Source: Zygnema cylindricum
Taxonomy: Eukaryota > Streptophyta > Zygnematophyceae > Zygnematales > Zygnemataceae
Assembly: GCA_037447655.1 (NCBI GenBank)
Contig: JBBHKE010003440.1
Location: 1-26,392 of the forward strand
Reading direction: 5' to 3'
DNA length: 26,392 bases
Shown: piece after piece, positions 1 through 7,926 of the stretch
Numbering within the stretch: the stretch's first letter is position 1
Layout: each line of letters opens with the position of its first letter
Program-made: the position numbers and the translations under genes
Notes under the pieces: model-generated
Database searches by the model: none
What the model was told of the DNA's origin: nothing
What the model saw: the letters and a program-made list of their open reading frames with translations, nothing else

Positions 1-306
1 AGAGGGGGGGAGGGGAAGGGCGAATAGGAGGGGGAGGGGTGGGGGAGGGGAAGGTGGAGGGAAGAGGAGGGAGGAGGGAGAATGAAGGGGGAAGGGAAGG
101 AAAATGGGGGGAGAGAGGGGAGACAGAATGAGGATACAGGGAGAGAGGGTAAAAGGAGGTAGTGCAAGAGAAAGGTGGGAGATGAATGGAGGGGAGTGAG
201 GGAGGGAAGAGAGGGAGGGTGGCAGAGGAAGGGAAAGAAGGGGAGGGAGGGGACAAATTGGTGCTAGAAATGAGAGATAGTGTGGAGAGAAAAGGGAGCG
301 AGGGAA
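1..306. repeat. Purine-rich (GA/GGGA) low-complexity tract
   Basis: The plus strand is almost purely G and A, built of GGGGA, GGGAGA and GGAGG variants without a fixed unit. Short open frames across it translate to Glu/Gly/Arg-rich low-complexity strings and are composition artefacts. No gene is seen here. Confidence 0.85.
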
Positions 307-660
307 GAAACTTATTCATGCTTTTCATTCCATCCCTTCCTTTTTGCCTCTTCAAATTATCTTCCATTGTACCTTTTACTCCCTCCCCCCCTCCCCCCCC
401 TCCCTCCCCTTTTGTCATTTTTCTTTTTACCTTTCCTTTGTCCATTGTACTTTAGCTTGTTGTACTTTATAGTTTTTTTTCCATTTGTACTTTTTGTACC
501 TTTTTTTTACCATATTTTACTGTATGTTACCCAGTGGTGTTCCAAGCAACCAAAATTACTGTTTCCTATCGTTGAATTATCGGAAAAAAAAACTAAACTC
601 GCTTTTTTTTCATATTTCACTTTATTTTTTAATATTTCACTTTATTTTTTAATGCTCTAT
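307..660. repeat. Pyrimidine-rich / T-rich low-complexity tract
   Basis: Composition flips to C/T-rich (CCCTCC runs near 380-410) and then T-rich with repeated TTTCACTTTATTTTTTAATA units around 610-655. The T-rich part directly precedes a TTTTCAG acceptor and probably serves as the polypyrimidine tract of the plus-strand exon at 667. Open frames here give Phe/Leu/Pro-rich strings only. Confidence 0.7.
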
Positions 661-666
661 TTTCAG

Positions 667-786
667 AGTTCCCCCGGTCCCAAAGCCCCAAAGGTGTCCC
701 AAGAAACCTAAAATAGTGTTTCCAGAGGACCCCTTTGTGGCGTCGTACTACGCGCGCCATCCGGAGGCCAAGATGGAGCCCTTCAG
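667..786 (+). CDS. Single internal exon, mitoribosomal protein mS23-like (partial gene)
   Basis: A 120-bp exon lies between a T-rich tract ending in TTTTCAG and a CAG|GTCAGA donor. Reading from 668, 39 codons stay open and end in codon phase 2. The product contains KIVFPEDPFVASYYARHP followed by EAKMEPF, with strongly G/C-biased third positions. The shape P-E-D-x-(F/Y)-V-x-x-(F/Y)-x-x-(K/R)-H-P-(E/D)-x-K recalls the conserved segment of plant mS23 (mitochondrial small-subunit protein, yeast Rsm25 relatives); this identification is from memory of the family, not an alignment. The start codon and other exons are not found: the first would lie left of the window or be unrecognised, and none is visible rightwards before the minus-strand ARMC6 exons. 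It may be a real exon of a long-intron gene or a captured gene fragment. The minus strand is also open here but lacks fitting splice context. Confidence 0.4.
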
Positions 787-789
787 GTC

Positions 790-1480
790 AGAGATTCTAG
801 GGCTTTTTTAGAGTTTTGATGGTTTTTTTAGGGTTTTCATGGTTTTTTTAGGGTTTTTATGGTTTTTTTAGGGTTTTCATGGTTTTTTAATGGTTTTGAT
901 GGTTTTTTAAGGGTTTTGATGGTTTTTTTAGGGTTTTCATGGTTTCGTAGGGTTTTTATGGTTTTTTTAGGGGTCTTTTAGGGGTTTCCCAGGATTTTGT
1001 AGGGTTCTTAAAGGTTTTTGAAGGGTTTTTAAGGCTGGTCAATTTTGGAGGCCAAGATGAAGCCATGCAGGTGAGAGATTCGAGGATTTTTTAGGGTTTT
1101 GATGGTTTTGTGAGGGTTTTTTTTAGGGAGTTTTCAGCATTTTGTAGTTATTTTTAGGGTTTTTGGAAGGTTTTTTAGGCTTTCAGGGGCCAATATGGAG
1201 CCATTCAGGTGAGAGATTCGAGGATTTTTTAGGGTTTCTCTGGAGATTTTGGGGGGTTGAAGGGTTTTCCAGGGTTTAGGGCTGGGGGGTGGGCCATCCA
1301 GAGGCCAATCAGACGAGAGATTCTAGGGGCTTACTTAGGGTTTTAGGGGGTTTTACCGTTTATGAGGATTTAGGGGTTTTGGTAGGGTGTCCATCTGTAT
1401 TATAAACTGGAGCCATTCTGACGAGAGATTCTAGGGTTTTCTAGGGTTTCTTAGGAGGTTTTAGGGTTTTCCAGGGTTCA
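790..1480 (+). repeat. Degenerate TTTAGGG/GGTTTTTTAGGGTTTT repeats
   Basis: More than a dozen GGTTTTTTAGGGTTTTGATG-like units with drift. They look like plant-type telomeric sequence (TTTAGGG) that has diverged inside an intron. No perfect telomeric array is present, so this is an interstitial repeat and not a chromosome end. Confidence 0.75.
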
Positions 1481-1957
1481 GGGTTTTGGGGAGACCAGCC
1501 TGTAGCTCTCGGCCCGGTTTGAGCCGAGACCCTTTCTAACCAATTTAAACCAGTTGTTTGCCAGGTCGGTTTGATTCGTTCCCGTTTAACCAGTTTAAAC
1601 AGGCGTGGTTCAGATTGATCGATGTGAAAAACCGCTTAACTCGGTTTGATGACGCCAAAACTTGGTTTTGAACCGATGTCTGGATATAAGGATGTCTAGT
1701 GTAATGCAGTACTAAGCTGTAGGAATAAAAGTACATCAAGTACCGCGTTTTGATGTACGGATAAAACACTACTAGTACGGCAAATTTGACGATACCCCAA
1801 TTCGTGATTTTCTAGGCTGATTTCGGGGTTCCTAGGGCTCCTTAGGAATTCGGACAGTTTAACGGTTTGAAGCGTTCCGTTTGATTGAATCCAACGGTTT
1901 GGTTTGGTTTTAAAATTTCCATTCCAGTTCCAAGCCGAAATGTCTGGTTTGGTCCAC
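1481..1957. other. Gene-free stretch with AACCGG/AACCAG motifs
   Basis: The block holds scattered AACCAATTTAAACCAG, GGTTTGA and AACCGG words that grade into the pentanucleotide array to the right. No convincing exon, splice pair or element end was seen. Short minus-strand open frames here run into the array and resemble nothing known. Confidence 0.5.
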
Positions 1958-2302
1958 ACGAGAACTGAACCGAACAGAACCGGACCGACCTGAACTTAAC
2001 GGAACTAAATGGAACTGAACTGAACCAACCTGAACCGAACCATTCTGAACTCAACTGAACTGAAATGAATGAAACTGAACCAAACAGAACTGAACTGAAT
2101 GGAACTGAACTGAACCGAACGGAACCAAACCGAACAGAACTGAACTGAATGGAACTGAATGGAACTGAACCGAACCGAACTGAACTGAACTGAACAGAAT
2201 GAAACCGAGCTGAATTGAACTGAATGGAACGAAACGGAACTGGACTTAACTGAACTGATCGGAACGAAATGGAAGGGAACTGAACTGAACTGTACCGGAC
2301 AA
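1958..2302. repeat. (TGAAC)n pentanucleotide array
   Basis: About 340 bp of TGAAC/CGAAC/GGAAC units in near-perfect 5-bp phase. On the minus strand the 15-bp superperiod leaves an open frame of alternating Phe-Ser-Ser-Val-Gln / Arg-Ser-Val words, which is a consequence of the repeat and not a gene. Confidence 0.9.
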
Positions 2303-2329
2303 GTGCTATCTTCATGTGGAAGATTCCAT

Positions 2330-2905
2330 GGTTGGGGGCTTGTGTTTTTAGGGTTGAGGATTTTAGGGTTTAATGTTTTTAGAGGTTACGGTTTAGGATT
2401 AGGGTTCTAGGGTTCAAGTTTAGGGTTTTGAAGGGGGGGGGTAGAGGGGTTTTGGAGCCATTCACGCGAGAGATAATAAGGTTTCGGGGGGTTTTAGGGT
2501 TTTGGGTCCCTGAGATTTAGGGTTATGATTACGAGTTTGAGGTTTCAGATTGAGGGTTTAGTGTTTTGAAGGGAGGGAGTTAGAGGGGGCTAGAGGGGTT
2601 TTAAGTTTTAGGGTTTCGTTATTAAGGGTTAGAAGTTTTAAAGTTTCATAGGTCAGGGTTTTCAAGTTTCCGCTTCAAAAAGATAATTAGGGTTATTAGG
2701 GTTTTAAATCAGGGTTTGTAGTTAAAGGTTTAATTTATGGTTTTCTTAATTTGGAGTTTAGGTTTTTAGGGTTTTGAATTTTATTGCAGTTTTAGGGGTT
2801 TAGGAGTAGAGGGTTTAGGGGGCCAGATTTAGGGTTTAGTTCTTAGGGGGTTTTGATTTTAAGGTTTTTGAGGTTTGAGTGGTTTTGAAGACCTTAGGGT
2901 TTTCA
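2330..2905 (+). repeat. Second block of degenerate TTTAGGG-like repeats
   Basis: GGGTTTTAGGGTTT, TTTAGGGTTGAGG and similar words fill the stretch up to a C/T-rich segment (2906-2960). It includes one more exon-edge-like copy near 2453. On the minus strand this would be the third intron region of the ARMC6-like gene, but no exon for it was found here. Confidence 0.7.
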
Positions 2906-3017
2906 TTTTCACCACCCTCTCATTCGCCCTCTCCTCCTCCCCTACTTTTCCCTTCCCTCCCAAAACTTTAAAATAAGACAGACACCCTAAAAAAAACAAC
3001 TCCCAAAAAATACTCAC

Positions 3018-4129
3018 CGGTAACCAAAAGATTCGCTAGACTGAGTCCTCTCTCAACCAAATCTTTCTCCTTTTTTTCCGCGAATCTCTCACAAGCTTTC
3101 AAAGTCAACTCGACTCCCGAATATTTTCCTGCCATAGCCACGGCTTCTGGTCCCCCATTACTGATCTCCATAGTTAAAATCTCAATAGCTTTTCCCATTG
3201 CCTCCACCGAAGCTCTCTCTCTCTCTCTCTCTTCTTCTCCCCCAGTCTCAAAAACTTCTCGCTCTTCTGTTACCTCTCCCGTCTCTCTCTCTTCCCTTTT
3301 CGCTCTCTCGATTCGGAGCTTCTCTGCGATTTCCAAAGCTTCTGAGAGCTGTGTGACAGCTGTCACTGTCGGATGATCGTGACTGGCTGCAGCTCCGCCT
3401 CTGGAAGTGATGATGCCTGGAAGGAGAGAGGGAGAGAGGGAGAGAGGGAGAGAGGGAGAGGGTCGGAGAGGGGGGAGAAGGCAGAGAGCGAGAACATAAA
3501 GGATGAGAAGGAGATGATACACAAAAGACGGAAGGAGAGGGAGAGAGCGAGAGGAGAACAACCAAGGGGGGAACGGGTAGAATGGGAGGAGAGAAGAAAC
3601 GAGGACAAAAGAGGAGAGTGAGGCCAAGGAAAGGGGTGAAAGGTGTAAAAGAGGTTATGAATGAAAATAAGGATGAAATTAAGAAGCTCAGGCGATGCGG
3701 TAAAATTGCGTGGCACTACAGTATACTACCCATTGCTATTAGAGTCAGTACATTACTAGCCTTGACACTTTATCAGAATTAACTTCACTACATTATGTTT
3801 TGCAACATGGCTCATTATGGGCCACTTGATTAAATAGAGTTCTTAACACTAACTTATGATTTTGGCTCACAAAACACACTTAAATTGGAGTGATTACCTC
3901 TAATAGCGACGGGCAGTATAGTATATACAAAAAAAAGGCCTACGACAACAAATGGAGTATTGCGATTCACAAAATAGTATGGTTTAGGCAGACACTTTGT
4001 TCTAATTGGCACTTAGACGTATAGTCCAGATTAATAACAGTGCGCTAGTTGCTAAAGCAATGACAAAGTTTTATGGATCAGAATCCATCATTCTTGGGAA
4101 AAAAATGTGGTAAGAGAAAAAAAGACAGA

Positions 4130-4185
<56 letters not shown>

Positions 4186-5320
4186 CGAGGTAGAGAGAGA
4201 GGAGGAGAGAGAGAGGGAGAGCGGGGGAGAGAGAGAGGAGAGGAGAGAGAGAGAGAGGGAGGAGAGAGAGAGGGAGAGAGAGGGGGGGAGAGAGGGAGAT
4301 GGTTTTGAAAGTGTAAAACATGACGAACCATGAGAAAGGCCACCCAATACTCCCGATCTATGACTAACGAGTAAGTTCTTTATATTAGCTATTTCCATAA
4401 AGAAAACAGATAAAAAATTTAGAATCGTCAGTGAAAATTTGATGAGAGTCTAGATATTTGAATGTCTAACAGCATAAAGTCGACCCATTTTCACCTAGAA
4501 TGCAGACGGCTCTTTACCACAGCATACACAAAACAAATAAAACTTGAAACTTTCGAACGTTCTCCAGAATGTTATCAATAAACAACATTTTCTAAATAGA
4601 CGAGACAGAAAAACCCCCTTAGAGCGACACTATGGCATGGGAAACATCTTTCTAAAATCGCATAACAAATTATCACTTTACTGCCCATTGGTATTAGAGT
4701 TAAAACACATTTGTGGGGCAGTCAAAATACTTTTTCTCACTACAAACTTTCCCGGTTTCTAATCATGACATCATGACCGAAAGGTAAAACCGTTAGCTTC
4801 CGGTTTCTTGCCTTAAAAAGACAATCCAACAGTTAAACATAAAGTTAAAGAACTTGAATTGCCCGAAAATGGTTACGATGGGTAGTGTACTTCCACAGTT
4901 AGTGTGACATAAGGCGTGCGAAGTCTAAAATTAAAAAAAAAAGGTCGAAAAGAAGAATACATACAAATGTAATAACAATCCAAGGTCTTATAAATACCTC
5001 AAAATTAAACAATTCCTAAGTTCTCAACCGTAATTTTACACCTGTCCAACCCCAATCATAAGCCTAGCTCTAAATTAACCCTTGGAAACACTAAAACTAG
5101 ATCATTACTTTAACTCCAAATCAAAATTTAAACTAAAAAAAAAAATATGATCCTAACTTTAATGCAAATTTTGACCACCTGTCAAATCCGCCCCTTGTAA
5201 TTCGAAGGCCTCCACTGTATCGGCAATGGCCTCCTCCTCAGCCAATCCCAGAGCTTCCATGGCTTCCTGTACGGCCGAATCAAAGTCGGTCTGTGACACG
5301 CGGGTCTTTCCACGTGCCAT
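3018..5320 (-). CDS. ARMC6: ARMC6-like armadillo-repeat protein, first two exons (5' part of gene)
   Basis: Exon 1 is 5320 to 5179 (ATG at 5320, donor CAG|GTGGTC) and exon 2 is 3416 to 3018 (acceptor TTCCAG, donor CCG|GTGAGT). Both junctions are phase 1 and join as Gly. The product starts MARGKTRVSQTDFDSAVQEA and carries VEAFELQGADLTGIITS, matching the animal and plant ARMC6 N-terminus (T-F-D-A..E.., AVEQFESQGVDLSNI). Exon 2 ends with GPEAVAMAGKYSGVELTLKA followed by a segment ending SLANLLVTG, matching the start of the first armadillo repeat. An Arg/Glu-rich low-complexity insert (about residues 75-110) sits in the GA-rich part of exon 2. About 180 codons are present; the family has roughly 450-500 residues, so most armadillo repeats are missing from what I could find. 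Intron 1 (3417-5178) holds a MITE and a GA microsatellite. The biochemical role of ARMC6 is poorly defined. The family call is good; intactness of the gene is unknown. Confidence 0.75.
3419..3560. repeat. GA-rich tract next to the ARMC6 exon 2 acceptor
   Basis: Plus-strand GGGAGAGA units form a CT-rich tract on the coding (minus) strand just upstream of the exon 2 acceptor at 3417-3418. It can act as the polypyrimidine tract. Open frames on either strand here are low-complexity Arg/Glu or Ser/Pro/Leu. Confidence 0.7.
3724..3918. mobile_element. Short TA-flanked MITE, family B, copy 1
   Basis: 195 bp with terminal inverted repeats of about 22 bp: left 3724-3745 (TACTACCCATTGCTATTAGA) and right 3897-3918, whose complement reads TACTGCCCGTCGCTATTAGA. 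TA dinucleotides flank both ends (3722-3723 and 3919-3920). The interior contains GCTCATTATGGGCCAC and ATGATTTTGGCTCA, shared in inverse orientation with the copy at 16799. There is no coding capacity. It lies in intron 1 of the ARMC6-like gene. TA duplication suggests a Tc1/mariner- or Stowaway-type source. Confidence 0.75.
4130..4302. repeat. (GA)n microsatellite
   Basis: About 45 bp of near-perfect GA (4133-4177) followed by interrupted GAGAGG/GGGAGA. It is open in all frames on both strands as Ser/Leu or Arg/Glu runs, which are artefacts. It lies in intron 1 of the ARMC6-like gene. Confidence 0.95.
4303..5178. other. Remainder of ARMC6-like intron 1, nothing recognised
   Basis: AT-rich unique-looking sequence without splice-bounded open frames or clear repeats. 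The adenine-rich stretch 4925-5150 is TTTT-rich on the coding strand. Confidence 0.4.
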
Positions 5321-5467
5321 AACAAAAAATAGAGAGGAAACAGTGATAGATTAGTTTTAGGGTTAAGGTTTTCTCGAAGCTAGACTGTCCTTTGATATTC
5401 GGTCTAGAAGCATAGAAAAATAGCTTGAATGTCAAAGATTGATAGAGTCGGGTTGAAGAGAGTAGAA

Positions 5468-5706
5468 AGACAAGGTGGTTTTAGGGTTAGGGTTGACAAG
5501 AGTCAAAGTTTCTAAAGACAAGGTGGTTTTAGGGTTAGGGTTGACAAGAGTCAAAGTTTCTAAAGACAAGGTGGTTTTAGGGTTAGGGTTGACAAGAGTC
5601 AAAGTTTCTAAGACAAGGTGGTTTTAGGGTTAGGGTTGACAAGAGCCAAGGTTTCTAAAGACAAGGTGGTTTTAGGGTTAGGGTTGACAAGAGTAAAGGT
5701 TTCTAG
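5468..5706 (-). promoter_or_regulatory. Five-copy 48-bp tandem array with telo-box-like motifs, upstream of ARMC6-like gene
   Basis: Units begin at 5468, 5516, 5564, 5611 and 5659 (AGACAAGGTGG), period 48 with one 47-bp copy, nearly identical. Each contains TTTTAGGGTTAGGGTTGAC, which on the coding (minus) strand reads AACCCTAACCCTAAAA, i.e. overlapping telo-box-like words. The array lies about 150-390 bp upstream of the ATG at 5320, where a promoter would be. Telo-boxes are established elements of plant promoters for translation-linked and dividing-cell genes. A regulatory role here is inference; a chance minisatellite is the alternative. A diverged TTTTAGGGTTAAGGTT at about 5355 shows the motif outside the array too. 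Confidence 0.6.
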
Positions 5707-5819
5707 CTTTTCGAAGTTCCCGGTTTCTAAGAAAAACTCCGAGTTTAGAATTCCACAAGATTTTGAATTCCGTTAAACGCGGCAGCCACTGTACCGTTGA
5801 CAGCTACAGGAATGAACTA

Positions 5820-6378
5820 CACCGCCAATCGCTATTAGCGTAGAAGTTTCTTTAGCGTACATGAAAAATTACCGTGGTTTACGCTAATTAAGAATTTGAA
5901 AATTTTGAAAAAAAACATACATTCTAATTGCTTAATAATTCTTATTTGGATCTTTGAAAAAAATAAATGTCGGTCGCAAACATGCTTACACTATTATAGG
6001 TATTCGTTCAAAATCTTACAAATCGTACACAAATCGTACGTTCACACAGTCGAAACGTGGTTGCTGGACGAATATGTGCGAACGCGATATTTTACAACCC
6101 GATTAGACCCCCTTTTTAGAGCGCACATTCTCATGCGTCCACGGCTACTAAAACTCATTAATTATACTTTTTCACTTAAAAGGTACAATTTTATACGGTC
6201 TGACACATTCCGTACACCACACTAATTAACTGATGGCGTACTTCCATTTTGTACGGTACAAAAAATTAACCCTAAATAGAGTAGAGAAAAAAATAGAATG
6301 AACTACGCTAATGGAGAATAAAATAAAATAAAAGCGGGACGGAATTAGCGTACACAACGCTAATAGCGATTGGCGGTG
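5820..6378 (+). mobile_element. Complete TA-flanked non-autonomous DNA transposon, family A, copy 1
   Basis: 559 bp with inverted ends: left begins CACCGCCAATCGCTATTAGC, right is its complement ending GCGATTGGCGGTG. TA lies just outside both ends (5818-5819 and 6379-6380). Subterminal sequence is also inverted (AGCGTA words at both ends). A second copy occurs in opposite orientation at 21047-21592 and matches along its length (for example the blocks around 5960-6050 and 6150-6200). The open frame inside (5896-6225) has no family resemblance and is not conserved in the other copy, so it is not considered coding. Confidence 0.88.
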
Positions 6379-6412
6379 TACTGTACAGTACAGTACAGTA
6401 CAATACAGTGCC
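6379..6412. repeat. GTACA-type simple repeat adjoining the MITE
   Basis: TACTGTACAGTACAGTACAG-like 5-bp units, self-complementary through GTAC, start immediately at the right flank of the transposon. Confidence 0.7.
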
Positions 6413-6612
6413 CAGTACGAGCTGGAAGTACGGAAGTTAGAAAATCACTTCAAAATGTTAGAAAGAGCAAGTTAAGGCGTGGTTTCATGTCATGTCTAAA
6501 GAAATTTCGTTTTTTGTCTAATAACAGTAATTTGCCACAGTAATACAAGAGCCTTTTCTTCGAAGATCTGTTTCAAAAATGACGTAGGCTGACGTTGTGT
6601 CACAAAAGTCCG

Positions 6613-6677
6613 GGCAGCAACAAATGTTTTAGCATACTGGGTGCTTTCCATACTGGCGGATCATTTGTTGCTGTGCC
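6613..6677. other. Imperfect hairpin
   Basis: GGCAGCAACAAATG (6613-6626) pairs with CATTTGTTGCTGTGCC (6662-6677) with a 2-nt bulge; the ~35-nt loop holds two CATACTGG words. No function is assigned; a foldback element remnant is as likely as a small RNA precursor. Confidence 0.5.
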
Positions 6678-6856
6678 AGCGTCGTAATCTGCAGTTTAGA
6701 ACTGCGTCATCAAACTGTATCCTGCCTTTGAAAGTTTGAATAATGCTCCCCCGCTGATGCGCGTCGGGTGAACCGTGACACTATGCCAGGTGTTACTTAA
6801 TGAGTCAGCTATTTCCAAAATGGCAGTGTACTGAATTTGAGTTAACCTGGAAGCAC

Positions 6857-6900
6857 CACGTGGAGATACCATAAGATCCTGTTAATAAGCCCACCACGTG
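6857..6900 (+). promoter_or_regulatory. Two G-boxes (CACGTG), the second ABRE-like
   Basis: CACGTG occurs at 6857-6862 (CCACGTGG) and 6895-6900 (continuing as ACGTGTC, an ABRE core), 38 bp apart, about 590-640 bp upstream of the TATA box of the thylakoid-protein gene. G-boxes bind bZIP/bHLH factors in light and abscisic-acid responses in plants; control of this gene is inference from position. Confidence 0.45.
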
Positions 6901-7278
6901 TCTCTACATACACAAGCACACTCCGGAAATCTGAAATTCTGGTCTACTACTCGATGACTGTAGATTCGAACATACAGATCAAGATATCACCTAGCCGACA
7001 AATTTTGCTGTACCAAATGCCTGTTACAGGCTCACCACGCTTCAGAGGTCATGGAATCACATGAAAATCTCTAACTGCCAAGTCCGAACACAGTTTCTAT
7101 GTCATCAAATTTGGAAAGCTACTTGATCTATGTTTGAACACTTGCCATGACACAACTGGAATGCTACACGGTACTGGTGCAGAATCTGCAGATACAATCC
7201 TTCACACCTATTACCGTGGAAACTGTTAGCATGCAAAGTACGAACTGCATAGATAAAAAAATTCGCACTTTTCACCGT

Positions 7279-7369
7279 TTTATACGCAGAAAACGTGTAG
7301 AATAGGCGCCGTCCCCCCCTTGGGAGTCTTAGCGCACTATGCCTATTTTACACTTTTTGAGCGTAAGGG
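7279..7369. other. Foldback with ~28-bp arms
   Basis: The left arm 7279-7307 (core ACGCAGAAAACGTGTAGAAT) pairs with the right arm 7341-7369 (TATTTTACACTTTTTGAGCG) with a few mismatches, around a loop of about 33 nt rich in C then G. It may be a miniature foldback transposon or a transcribed hairpin. It ends about 120 bp upstream of the TATA box. Confidence 0.6.
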
Positions 7370-7489
7370 AGAAGAAGTACGCAGTGACTGAATTGCACTA
7401 TATCGAATCTAGAATATATCGCAAGCAAGCTCTTGCCGCCACGTTTTGAAAAGTACTATTTCAGGTTCAAGCATTCCAGATTACATACG

Positions 7490-7500
7490 TCTATAAAAAC
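7490..7500 (+). promoter_or_regulatory. TATA box of the thylakoid-protein gene
   Basis: TCTATAAAAAC fits the plant TATA consensus. It lies 68-78 bp before a strong CAAG|GTAACT donor that would end a short non-coding first exon, so transcription would start near 7520-7530. Confidence 0.5.
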
Positions 7501-7567
7501 TAACGACTGCTTAGCTGATATCAAATCATATTTTGAAATTATCTTCTATCCCTTACTTTGCAACAAG

Positions 7568-7854
7568 GTAACTTCACATTCTCATGTATTGCTCTGGTAT
7601 TGTAAAAGTGCTTGCAGTAAATTCATCTACACTTGTCTCTCTGCTGATTATCTAATAATGCAGGCTTTAAATCATAGTTTTCATCTTCTGACGTTCACAT
7701 TGAGTTCTAGTCTTGTTGCTAATATCTATTTCTGGATGGTCTTCTCATCATATTCTGTTACTTACTCGAACTCACTTTTTCTCTCTTTTTTTCTTCTTTT
7801 TCTCTTCGTTTTTTCTTTTTGTTTTTATTTTTTTCTTTTCTTTTCTGATTGCAG
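7568..7854 (+). other. Probable 5'-UTR intron of the thylakoid-protein gene
   Basis: Donor ACAAG|GTAACT at 7567/7568 and acceptor TTTTCTGATTGCAG| at 7854/7855, preceded by a long T/C tract (7770-7845). The ATG is at 7927, 73 nt after the acceptor. Leader introns are common in strongly expressed plant genes. The open frames that run through this stretch have no start context and are not considered coding. Confidence 0.55.
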
Positions 7855-7926
7855 CTTTCCGATTGTGTTCCATTCTCCAGCTAAAAACGTCATTGTTATT
7901 ATTTGAATCATCGACAAAACTTCACA

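Larger units (their letters stand above)
760..2480 (+). repeat. Degenerate copies of an exon edge and splice donor
   Basis: The last bases of the exon ending at 786 plus its donor (about 768-803, GGAGCCCTTCAGGTCAGAGA) recur in the same orientation near 1052-1085, 1188-1223, 1283-1317, 1405-1436 and 2453-2480. Each keeps a GAGCCATxCAG-like core followed by GWGAGAGAT. The copies near 1052 and 1191 carry better donor consensus (CAG|GTGAGA) than the original. TTTAGGG-like DNA separates them, suggesting that a unit of exon edge plus intron was duplicated repeatedly. Confidence 0.6.

Noticed and set aside
1842-2315. 157-codon minus-strand open frame of Phe-Ser-Ser-Val-Gln words
   Set aside because: It is created by the TGAAC pentanucleotide array; no start context, splice sites or conservation.
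790-2905. A chromosome end made of TTTAGGG repeats
   Set aside because: The units are degenerate, have mixed spacing and are surrounded by exons on both sides; it is interstitial.
4071-4398. Overlapping open frames on both strands rich in Ser/Leu or Arg/Glu
   Set aside because: They are translations of the (GA)n microsatellite, open in every frame by composition.
5896-6225. 109-codon open frame inside the family-A element
   Set aside because: Not preserved in the second copy and without any transposase motif; the element is non-autonomous.
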